Of a stretch of DNA of 64,000 nucleotides, positions 35,245 to 44,090 are shown piece by piece. The position numbers and the translations under genes were made by a program. The notes under the pieces are model-generated. The model was given only the letters and a program-made list of their open reading frames with translations. It was not told the DNA's origin and made no database searches. The DNA is taken from assembly GCF_027257155.1 (NCBI RefSeq), contig NZ_JAPWDU010000009.1, positions 1-64,000 of the forward strand. Direction: 5' to 3'. Numbering within the stretch: the stretch's first letter is position 1; every line of letters starts with the position of its first letter. This stretch comes from Cerasicoccus sp. TK19100 (GTDB lineage Bacteria; Verrucomicrobiota; Verrucomicrobiia; Opitutales; Cerasicoccaceae).

Positions 35245-35361
35245 ACGCGGATCGGAGAGGCAAGTGATTTTGAACAGAAGGTAACCAAGAGAGCAAAGCC
35301 AGCAGGGATGGTGAAATTATGTTGGATGGCATCCGCGTTCCATCCGCGTTAATCCGCGGCT
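35222..35361. repeat. Inverted GATTGACGCGGATT-type repeat
   Basis: Arms 35222-35252 and 35331-35361 match as inverted copies at 28 of 31 positions. Each arm repeats CGGATT-N-ACGCGGAT units. The left arm lies inside the 3' end of the RlmL-like gene. The loop contains GTAACCAAGAGAGCAAAG. Comparable CACGGATTAACACGGATT text is scattered through intergenic regions of many bacterial genomes. Confidence 0.85.
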
Positions 35362-35410
35362 AAAAATATTGCCTCGACACTAATTCTCCAATCGTAACCG
35401 TAATACATTC

Positions 35411-36004
35411 ATGCGCATCGGTTTAACAGGCGGCATTGGCTGCGGCAAGTCGACGGCGGGCAAGTGCTTCGCTGACTTGGGCTGGCGTCGGCTGGATTCC
35501 GATGAGGTCGTTCGCGAGCTGCTGGCCACCGATGCCGAGCTCCACGCCAAGCTGCGCGAGCGCTGGGGCGATGAGGCGGTGCTGCCCGAGTGCGGCGCGA
35601 ACCGGTCTTTCATCGCGCACAAGGTTTTTCACGACAAAGGCGAACTGGCCTGGTGGGAGAATCAGGTGATTCCCAAAGTCCGCGCGCGTTGGCAGGGTGC
35701 CCTGGCTGCGGAGCCCGATGCTGACTGGCTGGTGGAGGTCCCCCTGTTGTTTGAGCGTGATTTGGCGGGACAATTCGACGCCACGATCTGCGTGGAGGCC
35801 CCGGAATCAACGCAATTGGCCCGATTAGCCGCTAAAGGACTTGACCGCGAGCAATCCCTCGCCAGAATCAATAATCAGTTGCCGGTTTTGGACAAGGCGC
35901 GACGCGCTGATTTAGTCCTGTCAAATGCCGGTTCGTTTGACTTCCTGCTGCGCCAAGTCCGGCGCGCGTCTGAGATGCTACGATCGCAATCCCCGATTTC
36001 TTAA
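35411..36004 (+). CDS. coaE: Dephospho-CoA kinase
   Basis: This 197-residue P-loop kinase phosphorylates dephospho-CoA, the last step of coenzyme A synthesis. It has MRIGLTGGIGCGKST (P-loop 7-14), SDEVVRELL after it, a CoA-site VIPKVRARW segment, LVEVPLLFERDL and the lid region DREQSLARINNQLP. The length is normal. It lies immediately upstream of rho in the same direction, an order common in Verrucomicrobia. Confidence 0.95.
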   Translation: MRIGLTGGIGCGKSTAGKCFADLGWRRLDSDEVVRELLATDAELHAKLRERWGDEAVLPECGANRSFIAHKVFHDKGELAWWENQVIPKVRARWQGALAAEPDADWLVEVPLLFERDLAGQFDATICVEAPESTQLARLAAKGLDREQSLARINNQLPVLDKARRADLVLSNAGSFDFLLRQVRRASEMLRSQSPIS

Positions 36005-36017
36005 ATGTAATGGTTCT

Positions 36018-36044
36018 CGTGCTGGTATTGGTTACCGGAGCACG
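36018..36044 (+). promoter_or_regulatory. Leader hairpin upstream of rho
   Basis: CGTGCT pairs with AGCACG, with an inner GGTA/TACC, giving a hairpin in the 88-base coaE-rho gap, followed by the pyrimidine-rich CTTCTTTC. It could attenuate coaE or help rho autoregulation. Nothing more supports it. Confidence 0.35.
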
Positions 36045-36092
36045 CTTCTTTCGATCCCGAAATCCCGATTATTGGATTAGACTGTTTTATCT

Positions 36093-38237
36093 ATGAGTGA
36101 TTCCGAAGAGCAATTGCTCGACCTACACGAGGCCGAGCCCCAAGCTGAGCAGACCGCTCCCAAGAAAAAAGTCGCCCGCAAGCGCGCCGCCAAAAAGGCA
36201 GCGAAGAAGGCTGCCAAAAAAGCGACGAAGAAAGCTGCCAAGAAGGCCGTGAAAAAGGATGCGGGCGACGACATACCTGAAGTTTTCTCGGCAGACCCGG
36301 ACGACATGGATGACTATGGCGACCGCTCGGTGCGCACTGAACGCGAGGCCCAGATGGAAGCAAAAGCCAAGCAGGAAGCCGCCGCCGAAGCCAAGGCCAA
36401 GGCGAAAGAGGAGTCTCAGGCAAGGCGTGACGCCCAAGACGATTCCGGCAATCGCTCATCGGATGATGAGTCGGAAAAGCCGTCTGCCGGGAGGCCGGAT
36501 CGCTCAAACCGCGACGACCGTGACCATCGCGACAATCGTGGCGATCAGAATGACCGCAACGACCGCAACGACCGCGATGATCGCCGGGACGACCGTGGTC
36601 AGCAGAACCGCCAAGGCAACAATCGCGACCGTCACCAGCAAAAGGGCGGTAACCCGAAGTTTCAAAAGGGCAACCGGGACCGCAACCAGCACCAGGGAGG
36701 CGGTAACCAAGGCGGCGGTAACCAGGGCGGAGGCAATCCCAACCAAAACCAGGATCGTTTTAACAAGAAAAAGGACAAGTTCCAGAAAGGCGGCAAAAAG
36801 GACCGTTTCCAAAAGGGCGGCAAGAAGGGCGGCGGATGGCGCAAGGACTTCGCCTCAGCCAATGACGACGATGTCGATCCGCCCAGCTTCGACAGCCTCG
36901 AAGAGTGGGACGTGCTCGGCAGCGCCGAAGAGCGTGCCAAGCTGACCGAAGAGGTCGCCTCGGGCGAGCCGCTGGACTACAACGAAGTTTACAACCTGCG
37001 CGTGCCCGAGATGGAAAAGTGGGCCCGTGAGAACGGCGTGGAGTGGGATGGCCCGCCTAGCCGTCGCAAGCTCCTGAACGCCATCTTGAAGAAGGCCGGC
37101 GAGGACAAGCGTGCCATCAAGGCCAAGGGCATTGTTGAGGAGTTGGAGGACGGCTTTGGCTTCATCGTATTCAGCGAAGACAGCTACCGCCTGCGCACCG
37201 AGAGCCCCTACATCGCGCCGCAACTTTTCTCGGAATACGGCCTGCAGCGTGGGCATGAGGTGGAGGTTATTATCCACGCCCCGCGCGAGGAGGATACCAC
37301 GCCGTTTGTGTTGAAGGTAGAGACCGTTATGGGGATGGACCCCGAGACCGCGCAGCACCTGACGCCGTTCAAGGAACTCATCCCGTACTACCCGACCGAG
37401 CGCATCATGATGGAGTCCGAGCAGGGCCGCCTTGGTAAGTGGGACAACATTTCCATGCGCATTGTTGACCTGCTGAGCCCCGTTGGCCTCGGCCAGCGCG
37501 GCCTGATCGTCGCCCCGCCGCGCACGGGTAAGACCGTCCTCTTGCAGGGCATCGCCAACGCGATTCGCGCCAACAAGCCCGAGGTACACCTAATCGTGTT
37601 GCTCGTCGATGAGCGCCCGGAAGAAGTCACCGATTTCAAGCGCAGCGTGAAGGGCGCGGAGGTCATTTCCTCGACTTTCGATGAGTCGGCCGAAAGCCAC
37701 GTGCACGCCGCGGAAATGGTCAGCGAGAAATCGCGCCGCATGGTCGAAGCCGGTAAGGATGTTATCATCCTGCTCGACTCGATCACCCGCTTGGCCCGTG
37801 CCTACAACACGATGATGCCCAGCAGCGGTAAGATCCTCTCCGGTGGTGTCGAAGCCAACGCTCTACAACGACCGAAGCGCTTCTTTGGCTCGGCGCGCAA
37901 CATCGAGGACGGCGGCAGCCTGACCATCCTCGGCACCGCGCTCGTCGAAACCGGCAGCAAGATGGACGAAGTTATTTTCGAGGAATTCAAGGGCACCGGC
38001 AACATGGAGCTCCACCTCGACCGCGAGCTCTCGAACAAGCGCGTTTTCCCGGCGCTCTCGTTTGAAAAGAGCGGCACCCGTAAAGAAGAGCTTCTCTACC
38101 ACCCGGACGAAATGAACAAGGTCTATGGCCTGCGCCGTGCGATGAAGGGAGTCGGCTCCGTCGAAGCGATGGAAATGCTCATCCAGCGCGTCAAGAAAAC
38201 GCAGACCAACGCCCAGTTCCTGATGTCGCTTAGGTAG
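36093..38237 (+). CDS. rho: Transcription termination factor Rho with long disordered N-terminus
   Basis: This 714-residue Rho has about 290 extra N-terminal residues. Residues about 25-55 are Lys/Ala-rich ([15 protein letters not shown]), about 130-185 repeat Asp-Arg-Asn ([15 protein letters not shown]), and about 190-250 are Gly/Asn/Gln/Lys-rich. The Rho N-domain, the RNA-binding cold-shock-like domain (GFGFIVF) and the ATPase core follow, with Walker A APPRTGKT near residue 475, [27 protein letters not shown] and [18 protein letters not shown]. The C-terminal core is complete. Disordered Rho insertions drive condensation in some Bacteroides (known work); a similar role here is inferred. 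Confidence 0.97.
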   Translation: MSDSEEQLLDLHEAEPQAEQTAPKKKVARKRAAKKAAKKAAKKATKKAAKKAVKKDAGDDIPEVFSADPDDMDDYGDRSVRTEREAQMEAKAKQEAAAEAKAKAKEESQARRDAQDDSGNRSSDDESEKPSAGRPDRSNRDDRDHRDNRGDQNDRNDRNDRDDRRDDRGQQNRQGNNRDRHQQKGGNPKFQKGNRDRNQHQGGGNQGGGNQGGGNPNQNQDRFNKKKDKFQKGGKKDRFQKGGKKGGGWRKDFASANDDDVDPPSFDSLEEWDVLGSAEERAKLTEEVASGEPLDYNEVYNLRVPEMEKWARENGVEWDGPPSRRKLLNAILKKAGEDKRAIKAKGIVEELEDGFGFIVFSEDSYRLRTESPYIAPQLFSEYGLQRGHEVEVIIHAPREEDTTPFVLKVETVMGMDPETAQHLTPFKELIPYYPTERIMMESEQGRLGKWDNISMRIVDLLSPVGLGQRGLIVAPPRTGKTVLLQGIANAIRANKPEVHLIVLLVDERPEEVTDFKRSVKGAEVISSTFDESAESHVHAAEMVSEKSRRMVEAGKDVIILLDSITRLARAYNTMMPSSGKILSGGVEANALQRPKRFFGSARNIEDGGSLTILGTALVETGSKMDEVIFEEFKGTGNMELHLDRELSNKRVFPALSFEKSGTRKEELLYHPDEMNKVYGLRRAMKGVGSVEAMEMLIQRVKKTQTNAQFLMSLR

Positions 38238-38314
38238 GGACGCACCTCCGGGGCGTCCGCACTCCTGATGCTCGCGCGTCGTGCTCACTAACTTTGCATT
38301 GCAAAGTTAGTGAG
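38238..38314. repeat. Composite hairpin plus perfect CTTTG-N5-CAAAG dyad downstream of rho
   Basis: Two modules occur. The first, 38238-38258, is GGACGC-N9-GCGTCC. The second, 38284-38314, is a perfect 31-base palindrome (15-base arms around one T) whose core is CTTTGCATTGCAAAG. The same pair of modules, in the same order and with similar spacing, occurs at 59998-60062. It could be the rho transcript end, although no T-run follows. Nothing else is seen up to 38397. Confidence 0.85.
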
Positions 38315-38397
38315 TGGTTATGTGACGGGCTGTTCTCTAAAAGAGCGTATGCAAGATGTGGCGGATTGTCTCGATCCGTATTGCATTTGCTCGGCCC

Positions 38398-38751
38398 TTA
38401 ATAGGTGAAATGGATTGGCTCAGGGACTTTGGGGTGCGTCATGGTGATTACGCCGCCTTGCTGACTTAGCGCTGCTTCGTAGGTCGCATCATTGTCCCAT
38501 GATACCCACTGCTCGCGACCGCCGTATTCCGCGTCGGCGGCTTTGAGAAATTCCTCGAACCCTATTCTTTCAATCTCTGGATGTTCAAGCGCGTATTGCT
38601 GCCAGGCGGAGCTGATGAAGCGACCGTCGGCAGTCAGGGATTGCGCGATGGATTCGGAGACAGTCCGCTGCCACGTATAGTAAATCACGGCACCTATCAC
38701 TGCCATAATGGCAACGAAGATGGTGAGGCTTAGCTTGGCCTTAGGGCACAT
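38398..38751 (-). CDS. Small membrane-anchored protein, unknown
   Basis: This 117-residue protein has one N-terminal hydrophobic helix (LTIFVAIMAVIGAVIYYTW) followed by a soluble part with TADGRFISSAWQQYALEHPEI and a C-terminal GGVITMTHPKVPEP. The arrangement of a helix followed by a short globular domain resembles pseudopilin-like or signal-anchor proteins, but no cleavage motif was found. It lies downstream of the oxidoreductase gene on the same strand with a 41-base gap. Confidence 0.6.
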   Translation of the reverse strand: MCPKAKLSLTIFVAIMAVIGAVIYYTWQRTVSESIAQSLTADGRFISSAWQQYALEHPEIERIGFEEFLKAADAEYGGREQWVSWDNDATYEAALSQQGGVITMTHPKVPEPIHFTY

Positions 38752-38792
38752 GATTAAGATGAAATAGTAAGCTTAATGATTGCTAGTATTAA

Positions 38793-39740
38793 CTATTTTA
38801 TCGTTTTGAATTGCGTCAAGATTTCGCAGCAGAGCTGAAGCGACGGCAACACGTCTTGCGGCGTGGGGGTGGGTTGACGGTTTTCCACCAGGCTCGCAAT
38901 GAACTCCGCCGTCTCGGCGAGTGTGCCGTTTTTGATGTAGCCGGGTTGGTCTTTGCCGGGTTCGTTGTGGATGACTTGCCGGTTGTTTTCCCAGGCCATG
39001 AATTCGCCGGTGCTCATTTCGCCATTGCTGGTATGGACGCGAAAGCCGTCGCCGAAAAACTCATAGGCCTCGTCGCGCATGCCGGCGGTCGGGTAAACCT
39101 CCAGCAGCCCGGCAACACCGCTCACAAATTGGATGTCCACGCGATACCATTTGACGCCGTTAACGTCGCGCGCAGTCAGTTGGTAGCTGGCAATGTCGCC
39201 CGCAAACCAGCGCATCGCGTCGACCACGTGCAGCCCGGTCTCAGAGAAAAATTGCGGCTCACGGCGCTCGTTGCGAAACATTGTGGCGCGGAAAAACTCC
39301 ACCTTGCGCCCGGTCATCCACTCCTTTGCCGCGACGAGGGCAGGGTCGAATCGGCGGTTCACGCTGACCATTACGCGGGCGTTATTTTCCGCCACAAGCT
39401 TGCAGATTTCTTTGGCCTGCGCGACGTCCACTCCCGGCGGTTTCTCGATGACAAAGGGGAGCTTTGCCTTGATCAGTTGTTCGGCGATAGATTTGGTGAG
39501 GCTCACCGGGGTGACCGCGATCACGCCATCGAGCGATTCGCTGGCGAGCATATCGTCGGTGCTCGTGTAGTGCCGGGCGAAGCCAAACTCCGCCGCCGTG
39601 CGCTGGGCGACTTCAGCATCGATATCGCAGAATGCCGACAGCTCGATGACGCCGGGATGCTCCGCAGCGTATTGCTTGAGCGAGGGGAGGTGGTTGCCGC
39701 GCGAATGTGCGCCGCCGCCAATGAGTCCGATTTTTTTCAT
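38793..39740 (-). CDS. Gfo/Idh/MocA family oxidoreductase
   Basis: This 315-residue NAD(P)-dependent dehydrogenase has an N-terminal Rossmann domain starting KKIGLIGGGAHSRGNHLPSL and the family motif EKPPG (99-103), with Lys100 expected to bind substrate. A C-terminal alpha/beta domain follows (FRATMFRNERREPQFFSETGLHVVDAM, with the usual conserved His). Members oxidise sugars, sugar acids or inositols; the substrate is not predictable. It is not next to sugar genes of the locus at 48-63 kb. Confidence 0.88.
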   Translation of the reverse strand: MKKIGLIGGGAHSRGNHLPSLKQYAAEHPGVIELSAFCDIDAEVAQRTAAEFGFARHYTSTDDMLASESLDGVIAVTPVSLTKSIAEQLIKAKLPFVIEKPPGVDVAQAKEICKLVAENNARVMVSVNRRFDPALVAAKEWMTGRKVEFFRATMFRNERREPQFFSETGLHVVDAMRWFAGDIASYQLTARDVNGVKWYRVDIQFVSGVAGLLEVYPTAGMRDEAYEFFGDGFRVHTSNGEMSTGEFMAWENNRQVIHNEPGKDQPGYIKNGTLAETAEFIASLVENRQPTPTPQDVLPSLQLCCEILTQFKTIK

Positions 39741-39788
39741 GGGGGGAAGCCAATGTCCCCAATCGTGATAGACGCGGCAAGTCTGGAT

Positions 39789-40403
39789 TTAGCAGGCTTT
39801 TAAAATTGGCTCCTCAGCAGGCTCAGCGGCACCGCTGTCCACAACCCTCTCCATCAATGGGCTCTCTAACTGACTCGCCGGTGAGACCGTGCGACGCCCC
39901 CAGGGAATGAAGCCCGCGAACCACCAGCGCCAGAAATTGAGGCCGTGGTCGGGGTTGGCGTCGAGGAGTTGGCGGAAGGTGAGCTCCTCGCCGATGCGCC
40001 AGCCGGTCGCTTCGAAGTAGCACGTCTGCACAAATTTCGAGCAATATTGACGGCGGCCATCGAGATCGAACCCTACGTCGTACCATTGGCCCAGGCGGCT
40101 GTCGGCGGCGCGTTTCAGGGCGCGGCGGTGGGCGTCGGTCAGCGGCTGTTTGGGGCGGGTGATGGCGTAGCGGCGGTCCTCGCTGCGGGCGATAAACGAC
40201 TCCAGCGAAACGCAGCGCGAGCGCGGGATGGCGCTTTCGTAAACCATCGGCTCGCCAGCGTCGTTGTGGAGAATCATGCCCACGTGCGAGGTCCAACTGC
40301 TGGTGGCTGCCGCCACTTGACGGAAGAGAAAGGTCGGTATGGCGATGAAGATCAGGTCGCCGTCGCGAAGTTCAGTCGAGTGAGTATTGGATGTGTGTTC
40401 CAT
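39789..40403 (-). CDS. YiiX/YebB-like NlpC/P60 cysteine hydrolase
   Basis: This 204-residue protein fits the permuted NlpC/P60-like YiiX family: RDGDLIFIAIPTFLFRQV near the start, a catalytic-type His40 in SHVGMILHND, and Cys121 in RRQYCSKFVQTCYFEATG. In permuted members, the histidine precedes the cysteine, as seen here. Typical targets are lipid-amide or peptide bonds. No signal peptide is seen. It lies 48 bases upstream of the Gfo/Idh gene on the same strand. Confidence 0.78.
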   Translation of the reverse strand: MEHTSNTHSTELRDGDLIFIAIPTFLFRQVAAATSSWTSHVGMILHNDAGEPMVYESAIPRSRCVSLESFIARSEDRRYAITRPKQPLTDAHRRALKRAADSRLGQWYDVGFDLDGRRQYCSKFVQTCYFEATGWRIGEELTFRQLLDANPDHGLNFWRWWFAGFIPWGRRTVSPASQLESPLMERVVDSGAAEPAEEPILKAC

Positions 40404-40678
40404 GCCGGGCTTTATTGCCGGTTGCGGGCCAATCTTTATGGGTTTGTGTTAAGTTGTTCTATGGGAATGGCTTGTGGGCTATTGGCGCGAATGCGCTTAG
40501 CGTTGTATAATACGTATTTTGACCGCATTGGCCGTAAGCTGTTCAAAAAATGCCGTCTACCCAGGCGAAGCTAGGGGCCATCCTCGCAAGATAACCCCCA
40601 CTTTAGCCATACTGCGAACTACTGAATAGAAATTGAGGGATTGGGGACCTTGACTCAGTAAACGCTTTTTAAGAACCT
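40404..40678. other. Intergenic region, nothing recognised
   Basis: These 275 bases lie between the divergent YiiX-like gene and the small membrane protein. No repeat, hairpin or convincing promoter was recognised, and short open frames in it look random. Confidence 0.5.
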
Positions 40679-40891
40679 GTGCTCGTGGATGCTGACCTGC
40701 AACAGTACTTGCCGGTGCTAATTGTTATTGGCGGGGTGATCGCTGCCGGGCTCTTTGTTAAGAAGACGGGCTGGTTTGGCATTGTGTTGATCGGCCTCAT
40801 GGCGGCGATCTGGATTTTTAAAACCAATCCGCAGTGGTTCGACAAACTAGACGGCATAATGGGCCGCATTGTCGAGGTGGATCGCAAGTAG
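40679..40891 (+). CDS. Small two-helix membrane protein, unknown
   Basis: This 70-residue protein has two hydrophobic segments (LPVLIVIGGVIAAGLFV and WFGIVLIGLMAAIWIF). It starts with GTG at 40679 or GTG at 40685; no ATG is available. Not recognised. The hydrophobic pattern and GC-rich codon use favour a real gene, but the evidence is limited. Confidence 0.45.
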   Translation: MLVDADLQQYLPVLIVIGGVIAAGLFVKKTGWFGIVLIGLMAAIWIFKTNPQWFDKLDGIMGRIVEVDRK

Positions 40892-41058
40892 CGGACATCT
40901 CCACCGAATCCGCTGTTACTTTTAACGTATCGACCACGGATGCCCGCGCGAATACCTTGGCCAACGGCTGTTTGCGGAATACTGCTAATGTATTGGGGGG
41001 CTTTACTGGTAAGCAGGCGAAAAGCGTGGGCGGTTCGGTCGCGCAATGGATCAACAAC

Positions 41059-41088
41059 TTGACACCCCTCGTGTCGCGTCGTGACTAT
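41059..41088 (+). promoter_or_regulatory. Candidate promoter/operator upstream of the sulfatase
   Basis: A consensus -35 TTGACA (41059-41064) overlaps the dyad GACAC-CCCTC-GTGTC (41061-41075). A weak -10, GACTAT (41083-41088), lies 18 bases downstream. The dyad half-sites match those of the LacI operator at 48647-48660, but with a five-base spacer. The rest of 40892-41168 shows nothing recognisable. Confidence 0.35.
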
Positions 41089-41168
41089 CTTGCGGGTAAT
41101 TTCTACCCACTTTAAAATATCTCTGAACGTGGCCGTGGGGCATGTTATTCCCACGATTTATTCCTACC

Positions 41169-42404
41169 ATGAAGCCTAACCTACTTATCCTGCTGGCCGA
41201 TCAACACCGCGATAGCGCGACCGGCTACGGTGGCAATCCCGAGGTGCGAACCCCGACTCTGGACCGGATGGCGCGGCATGGCATATCGGTTTCGCAATGT
41301 GTGTCCACGCACCCTTTGTGTGCTCCGTATCGCTCTTGTTTGCAGACCGGGCAACCTGGTTCGGTAAACGGGGTTGTGGGAAATACCGATTCGATCCGGC
41401 GGGATTTACCAACGCTGCCCGGGCTTTTCCGGGAGCGGGGCTATTCCACGGCTTACTTTGGCAAATGTCACTGGCATGAGCCCTTTAATGGCTCGATCTA
41501 CACTCCGCCAGACTGGCGTTTGGGCTGGGAACATTGGAAGGGCTGGCAAAACGGGCATCACGATTACGATCTGCCGGAGTTCGATGAAAATGGAGTGGAG
41601 TCGCATCCCTATCGTGGTCGTTTTGCCCCCGAAGTGCAGGTGGAGCAATTTCTGGACTGGCATGCCGATGCGGATAGGCCCTGGCTTGTGCAGATGAATT
41701 GGGGGCCTCCGCACAACGTAACGATATCTGCGGAGGAGCTTGATCGCGTGAGAGAGTCGAGCATGCGGATTAATGAAGAAATGGGGTTTGGCCTGAAGGA
41801 GCATCATTTTCAAAGTCCGTGGTGGTTCGTGCAGAGCTTTCCCCAGCACTTGGTCCGGGATGTCGTGCCCCAGCGTTTTTTGGAGATGTTCGATCCGGAA
41901 ACGCTGACCGTGCCGGATAATGTTCACCCGGACAATCACCGGCTGATTCAATATCAGCTGCGCGAATACTATGCCCAGATTGCGGCTTTGGACGACCTGA
42001 CTGCGCGTATCGTGGAGGAGCTGAAAAACCGTGGTGAGCTGAAAAATACACTCATCGTCTACACTTCGGATCATGGCGATTGGCTGGGGAGTGAGCGCGA
42101 GCCAGCGCAAAACTGCCGGGGCAAAGGTGATGCCCAGCCGGAAAGCGTTCGCGTGCCGTTTATTGCCACCGGTCCAGGGCTGGCTGGTGGCCGGGTGATC
42201 GACATGCCGCTGGCAACCGTCGATTTATTGCCCACGTTTTGTGGCTTGGCGGGCTTTGACGCCGGGCTAGGTTTTCCCGGTGAGGATTTATCGACGGTTC
42301 TTCGGGGAGAGCAGGCGGCACCCGCGCGTTCGGTCGAAATGGAAATGTATGGCTGGTGCGCGACGTTCGATGGTCGGCAGTTGTCGGTGGTCAGCAAGGG
42401 CTAG
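41169..42404 (+). CDS. Sulfatase, short C-terminus and no signal peptide
   Basis: This 411-residue type I sulfatase has the metal site LADQHRD near residue 10, the formylglycine motif CAPYR (Cys51, a CxPxR form with Tyr at the fourth place), KCHWHEP, and TSDHGDWLGS in the metal-binding C-half. It would hydrolyse sulfate esters after cysteine conversion by a maturase, which is not in the window. The start 41169 was preferred to 41142 because MKPNLLILLADQH is the family opening. No signal peptide is present, and the protein stops after ATFDGRQLSVVSKG, where homologues usually continue for 40-100 residues, so the end may be lost. Confidence 0.85.
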   Translation: MKPNLLILLADQHRDSATGYGGNPEVRTPTLDRMARHGISVSQCVSTHPLCAPYRSCLQTGQPGSVNGVVGNTDSIRRDLPTLPGLFRERGYSTAYFGKCHWHEPFNGSIYTPPDWRLGWEHWKGWQNGHHDYDLPEFDENGVESHPYRGRFAPEVQVEQFLDWHADADRPWLVQMNWGPPHNVTISAEELDRVRESSMRINEEMGFGLKEHHFQSPWWFVQSFPQHLVRDVVPQRFLEMFDPETLTVPDNVHPDNHRLIQYQLREYYAQIAALDDLTARIVEELKNRGELKNTLIVYTSDHGDWLGSEREPAQNCRGKGDAQPESVRVPFIATGPGLAGGRVIDMPLATVDLLPTFCGLAGFDAGLGFPGEDLSTVLRGEQAAPARSVEMEMYGWCATFDGRQLSVVSKG

Positions 42405-42512
42405 TCTTCCAGCTGGACAGCGCTGCGCTGAGTGGCCGGATGGTGGGCCTCGGGCGGAAATGTTTTAAACTTCGGCTTGAGCAATTACCGATTGGCCGTA
42501 TTAAAAACGATC

Positions 42513-44078
42513 ATGCTCGCTACCATTCACTCTGGCGCCCTGCTGGGCATCGACGCTCATCCCGTGCAGGTGGAAGTCAACTGTGGTGAGCACGGTGATC
42601 CGAAAACGTTCATGGTCGGTTTGCCGGATTCGGCGGTTAAGGAATCCATCGACCGCGTTCGCTCGGCGCTGAGCAACACCGGCTTTAAAAACCCGGAGAC
42701 GCGGACCACGATCAACCTCGCCCCCGGCGACATCCGCAAGGAGGGCCCGATGTATGACCTGCCCATCGCACTCGGCATGCTGATCGCCACCCGGCAGATC
42801 GGCGACGAGAAGCTGGCCGGCTTCCTCGATCAATACATCATTGCGGGTGAGCTGAGCCTCTCCGGCGGCGTGCGCCCGATCCGCGGCGGCTTGGCGCTGG
42901 CGATGCTCGCGCGGCAGACGGGTAAGCGCGGCGTCATCCTCCCGGCTGACTCCGCCGACGAAGCCGCACTGGTGGAAGACATCGACGTCATCCCCGTGCG
43001 TTCGCTCGATGAAACCGTGCGCATGATCGAAGGCGAGCTGACGATGCAACCGCTCGATCCGAAAAAGAGCCCCTTTCGCCAACCGCCCGACGCCGCGCAC
43101 TGGATCGATTTCTCTGAAGTCAAGGGGCAGCACACCGTGCGCCGCGCGGTGGAGATCGCCGTGGCCGGTGGGCACAATCTACTGTTGGTCGGGCCTCCGG
43201 GCAGCGGCAAGAGCATGATCGCCAAGCGCATTCCGACGATCATGCCGCAGCCGACTTTAGACGAGTTTCTGGAAATCCTCGCGGTGCAATCGGCGGCCGG
43301 TGTCAGCCTTAAGGACGAAAACCGCTGCTTCGCGCGGCCCTTCCGTTCGCCGCACCACACGATCAGCGACGTCGGTCTGATCGGTGGCGGCGTCAACCCC
43401 GGCCCGGGGGAAATTTCCCTCGCGCACCACGGCGTGTTGTTCCTCGACGAGCTGCCCGAGTTCAAGCGCTCCACGCTGGAAGTGCTCCGCCAACCGCTGG
43501 AAGACGGCGACGTGACCATCTCCCGCAGCGCGGGCAAAGTCACGCTCCCCGCAGCGATGATGCTCGTGGCCGCGATGAACCCGTGCCCGTGCGGCTACCT
43601 CGGCGACCCGCGCCACGAATGCCGCTGCAACCCGACGACGATCCAGCGTTACCGCAGCCGCATCTCCGGCCCGCTGCTGGACCGTATCGACCTGCACATC
43701 GAGGCCCCAGCGCTGACCTTTGAAGAGCTGCGCTCCGCGCAAAAGGGCGAGAGCTCCGAGGTGATGCGCGAGCGGGTAATGGAGGCGCGCGGCCGGCAGG
43801 GGCGGCGTTTCCAATCGGACAAAAACGGCAGCCGCCTCACCGCGTGCAACGCCCGCATGACGCACCGACAGATCCGCCAGCACTGCGCGATCAACCGCGA
43901 GCAAGGCGACCTGCTCCAACAGGCGATGGAAGAGCTCAAGCTCAGCGCCCGCGCCTACGACCGCATTTTAAAAGTCGCCCGCACGATCGCCGACCTCGCC
44001 GGTGCCCCCACCATCGACACCCCGCACCTCCTCGAAGCCATCCAATACCGCAGCCTCGATCGCCGGCTGTTTTATTAA
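42513..44078 (+). CDS. comM: YifB/ComM-type Mg-chelatase-like AAA+ ATPase
   Basis: This 521-residue protein is full length for YifB/ComM, a helicase that promotes branch migration during natural transformation. An N-terminal Lon-like fold ([36 protein letters not shown]) precedes the AAA+ domain with Walker A GPPGSGKS (227-234), the LFLDELPEF Walker B, and the [12 protein letters not shown] zinc-like cysteines. The start 42513 (MLATIHSG) fits the family; the 42432 start does not. The coiled-coil/TPR gene follows after 12 bases and is probably co-transcribed. Confidence 0.93.
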   Translation: MLATIHSGALLGIDAHPVQVEVNCGEHGDPKTFMVGLPDSAVKESIDRVRSALSNTGFKNPETRTTINLAPGDIRKEGPMYDLPIALGMLIATRQIGDEKLAGFLDQYIIAGELSLSGGVRPIRGGLALAMLARQTGKRGVILPADSADEAALVEDIDVIPVRSLDETVRMIEGELTMQPLDPKKSPFRQPPDAAHWIDFSEVKGQHTVRRAVEIAVAGGHNLLLVGPPGSGKSMIAKRIPTIMPQPTLDEFLEILAVQSAAGVSLKDENRCFARPFRSPHHTISDVGLIGGGVNPGPGEISLAHHGVLFLDELPEFKRSTLEVLRQPLEDGDVTISRSAGKVTLPAAMMLVAAMNPCPCGYLGDPRHECRCNPTTIQRYRSRISGPLLDRIDLHIEAPALTFEELRSAQKGESSEVMRERVMEARGRQGRRFQSDKNGSRLTACNARMTHRQIRQHCAINREQGDLLQQAMEELKLSARAYDRILKVARTIADLAGAPTIDTPHLLEAIQYRSLDRRLFY

Positions 44079-44090
44079 ACTTTTGTAGAC

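Noticed and set aside
40834-41115. A 93-codon forward open frame overlapping the small membrane protein
   Set aside because: It overlaps a better candidate in another frame, has no start signal and low-complexity text.
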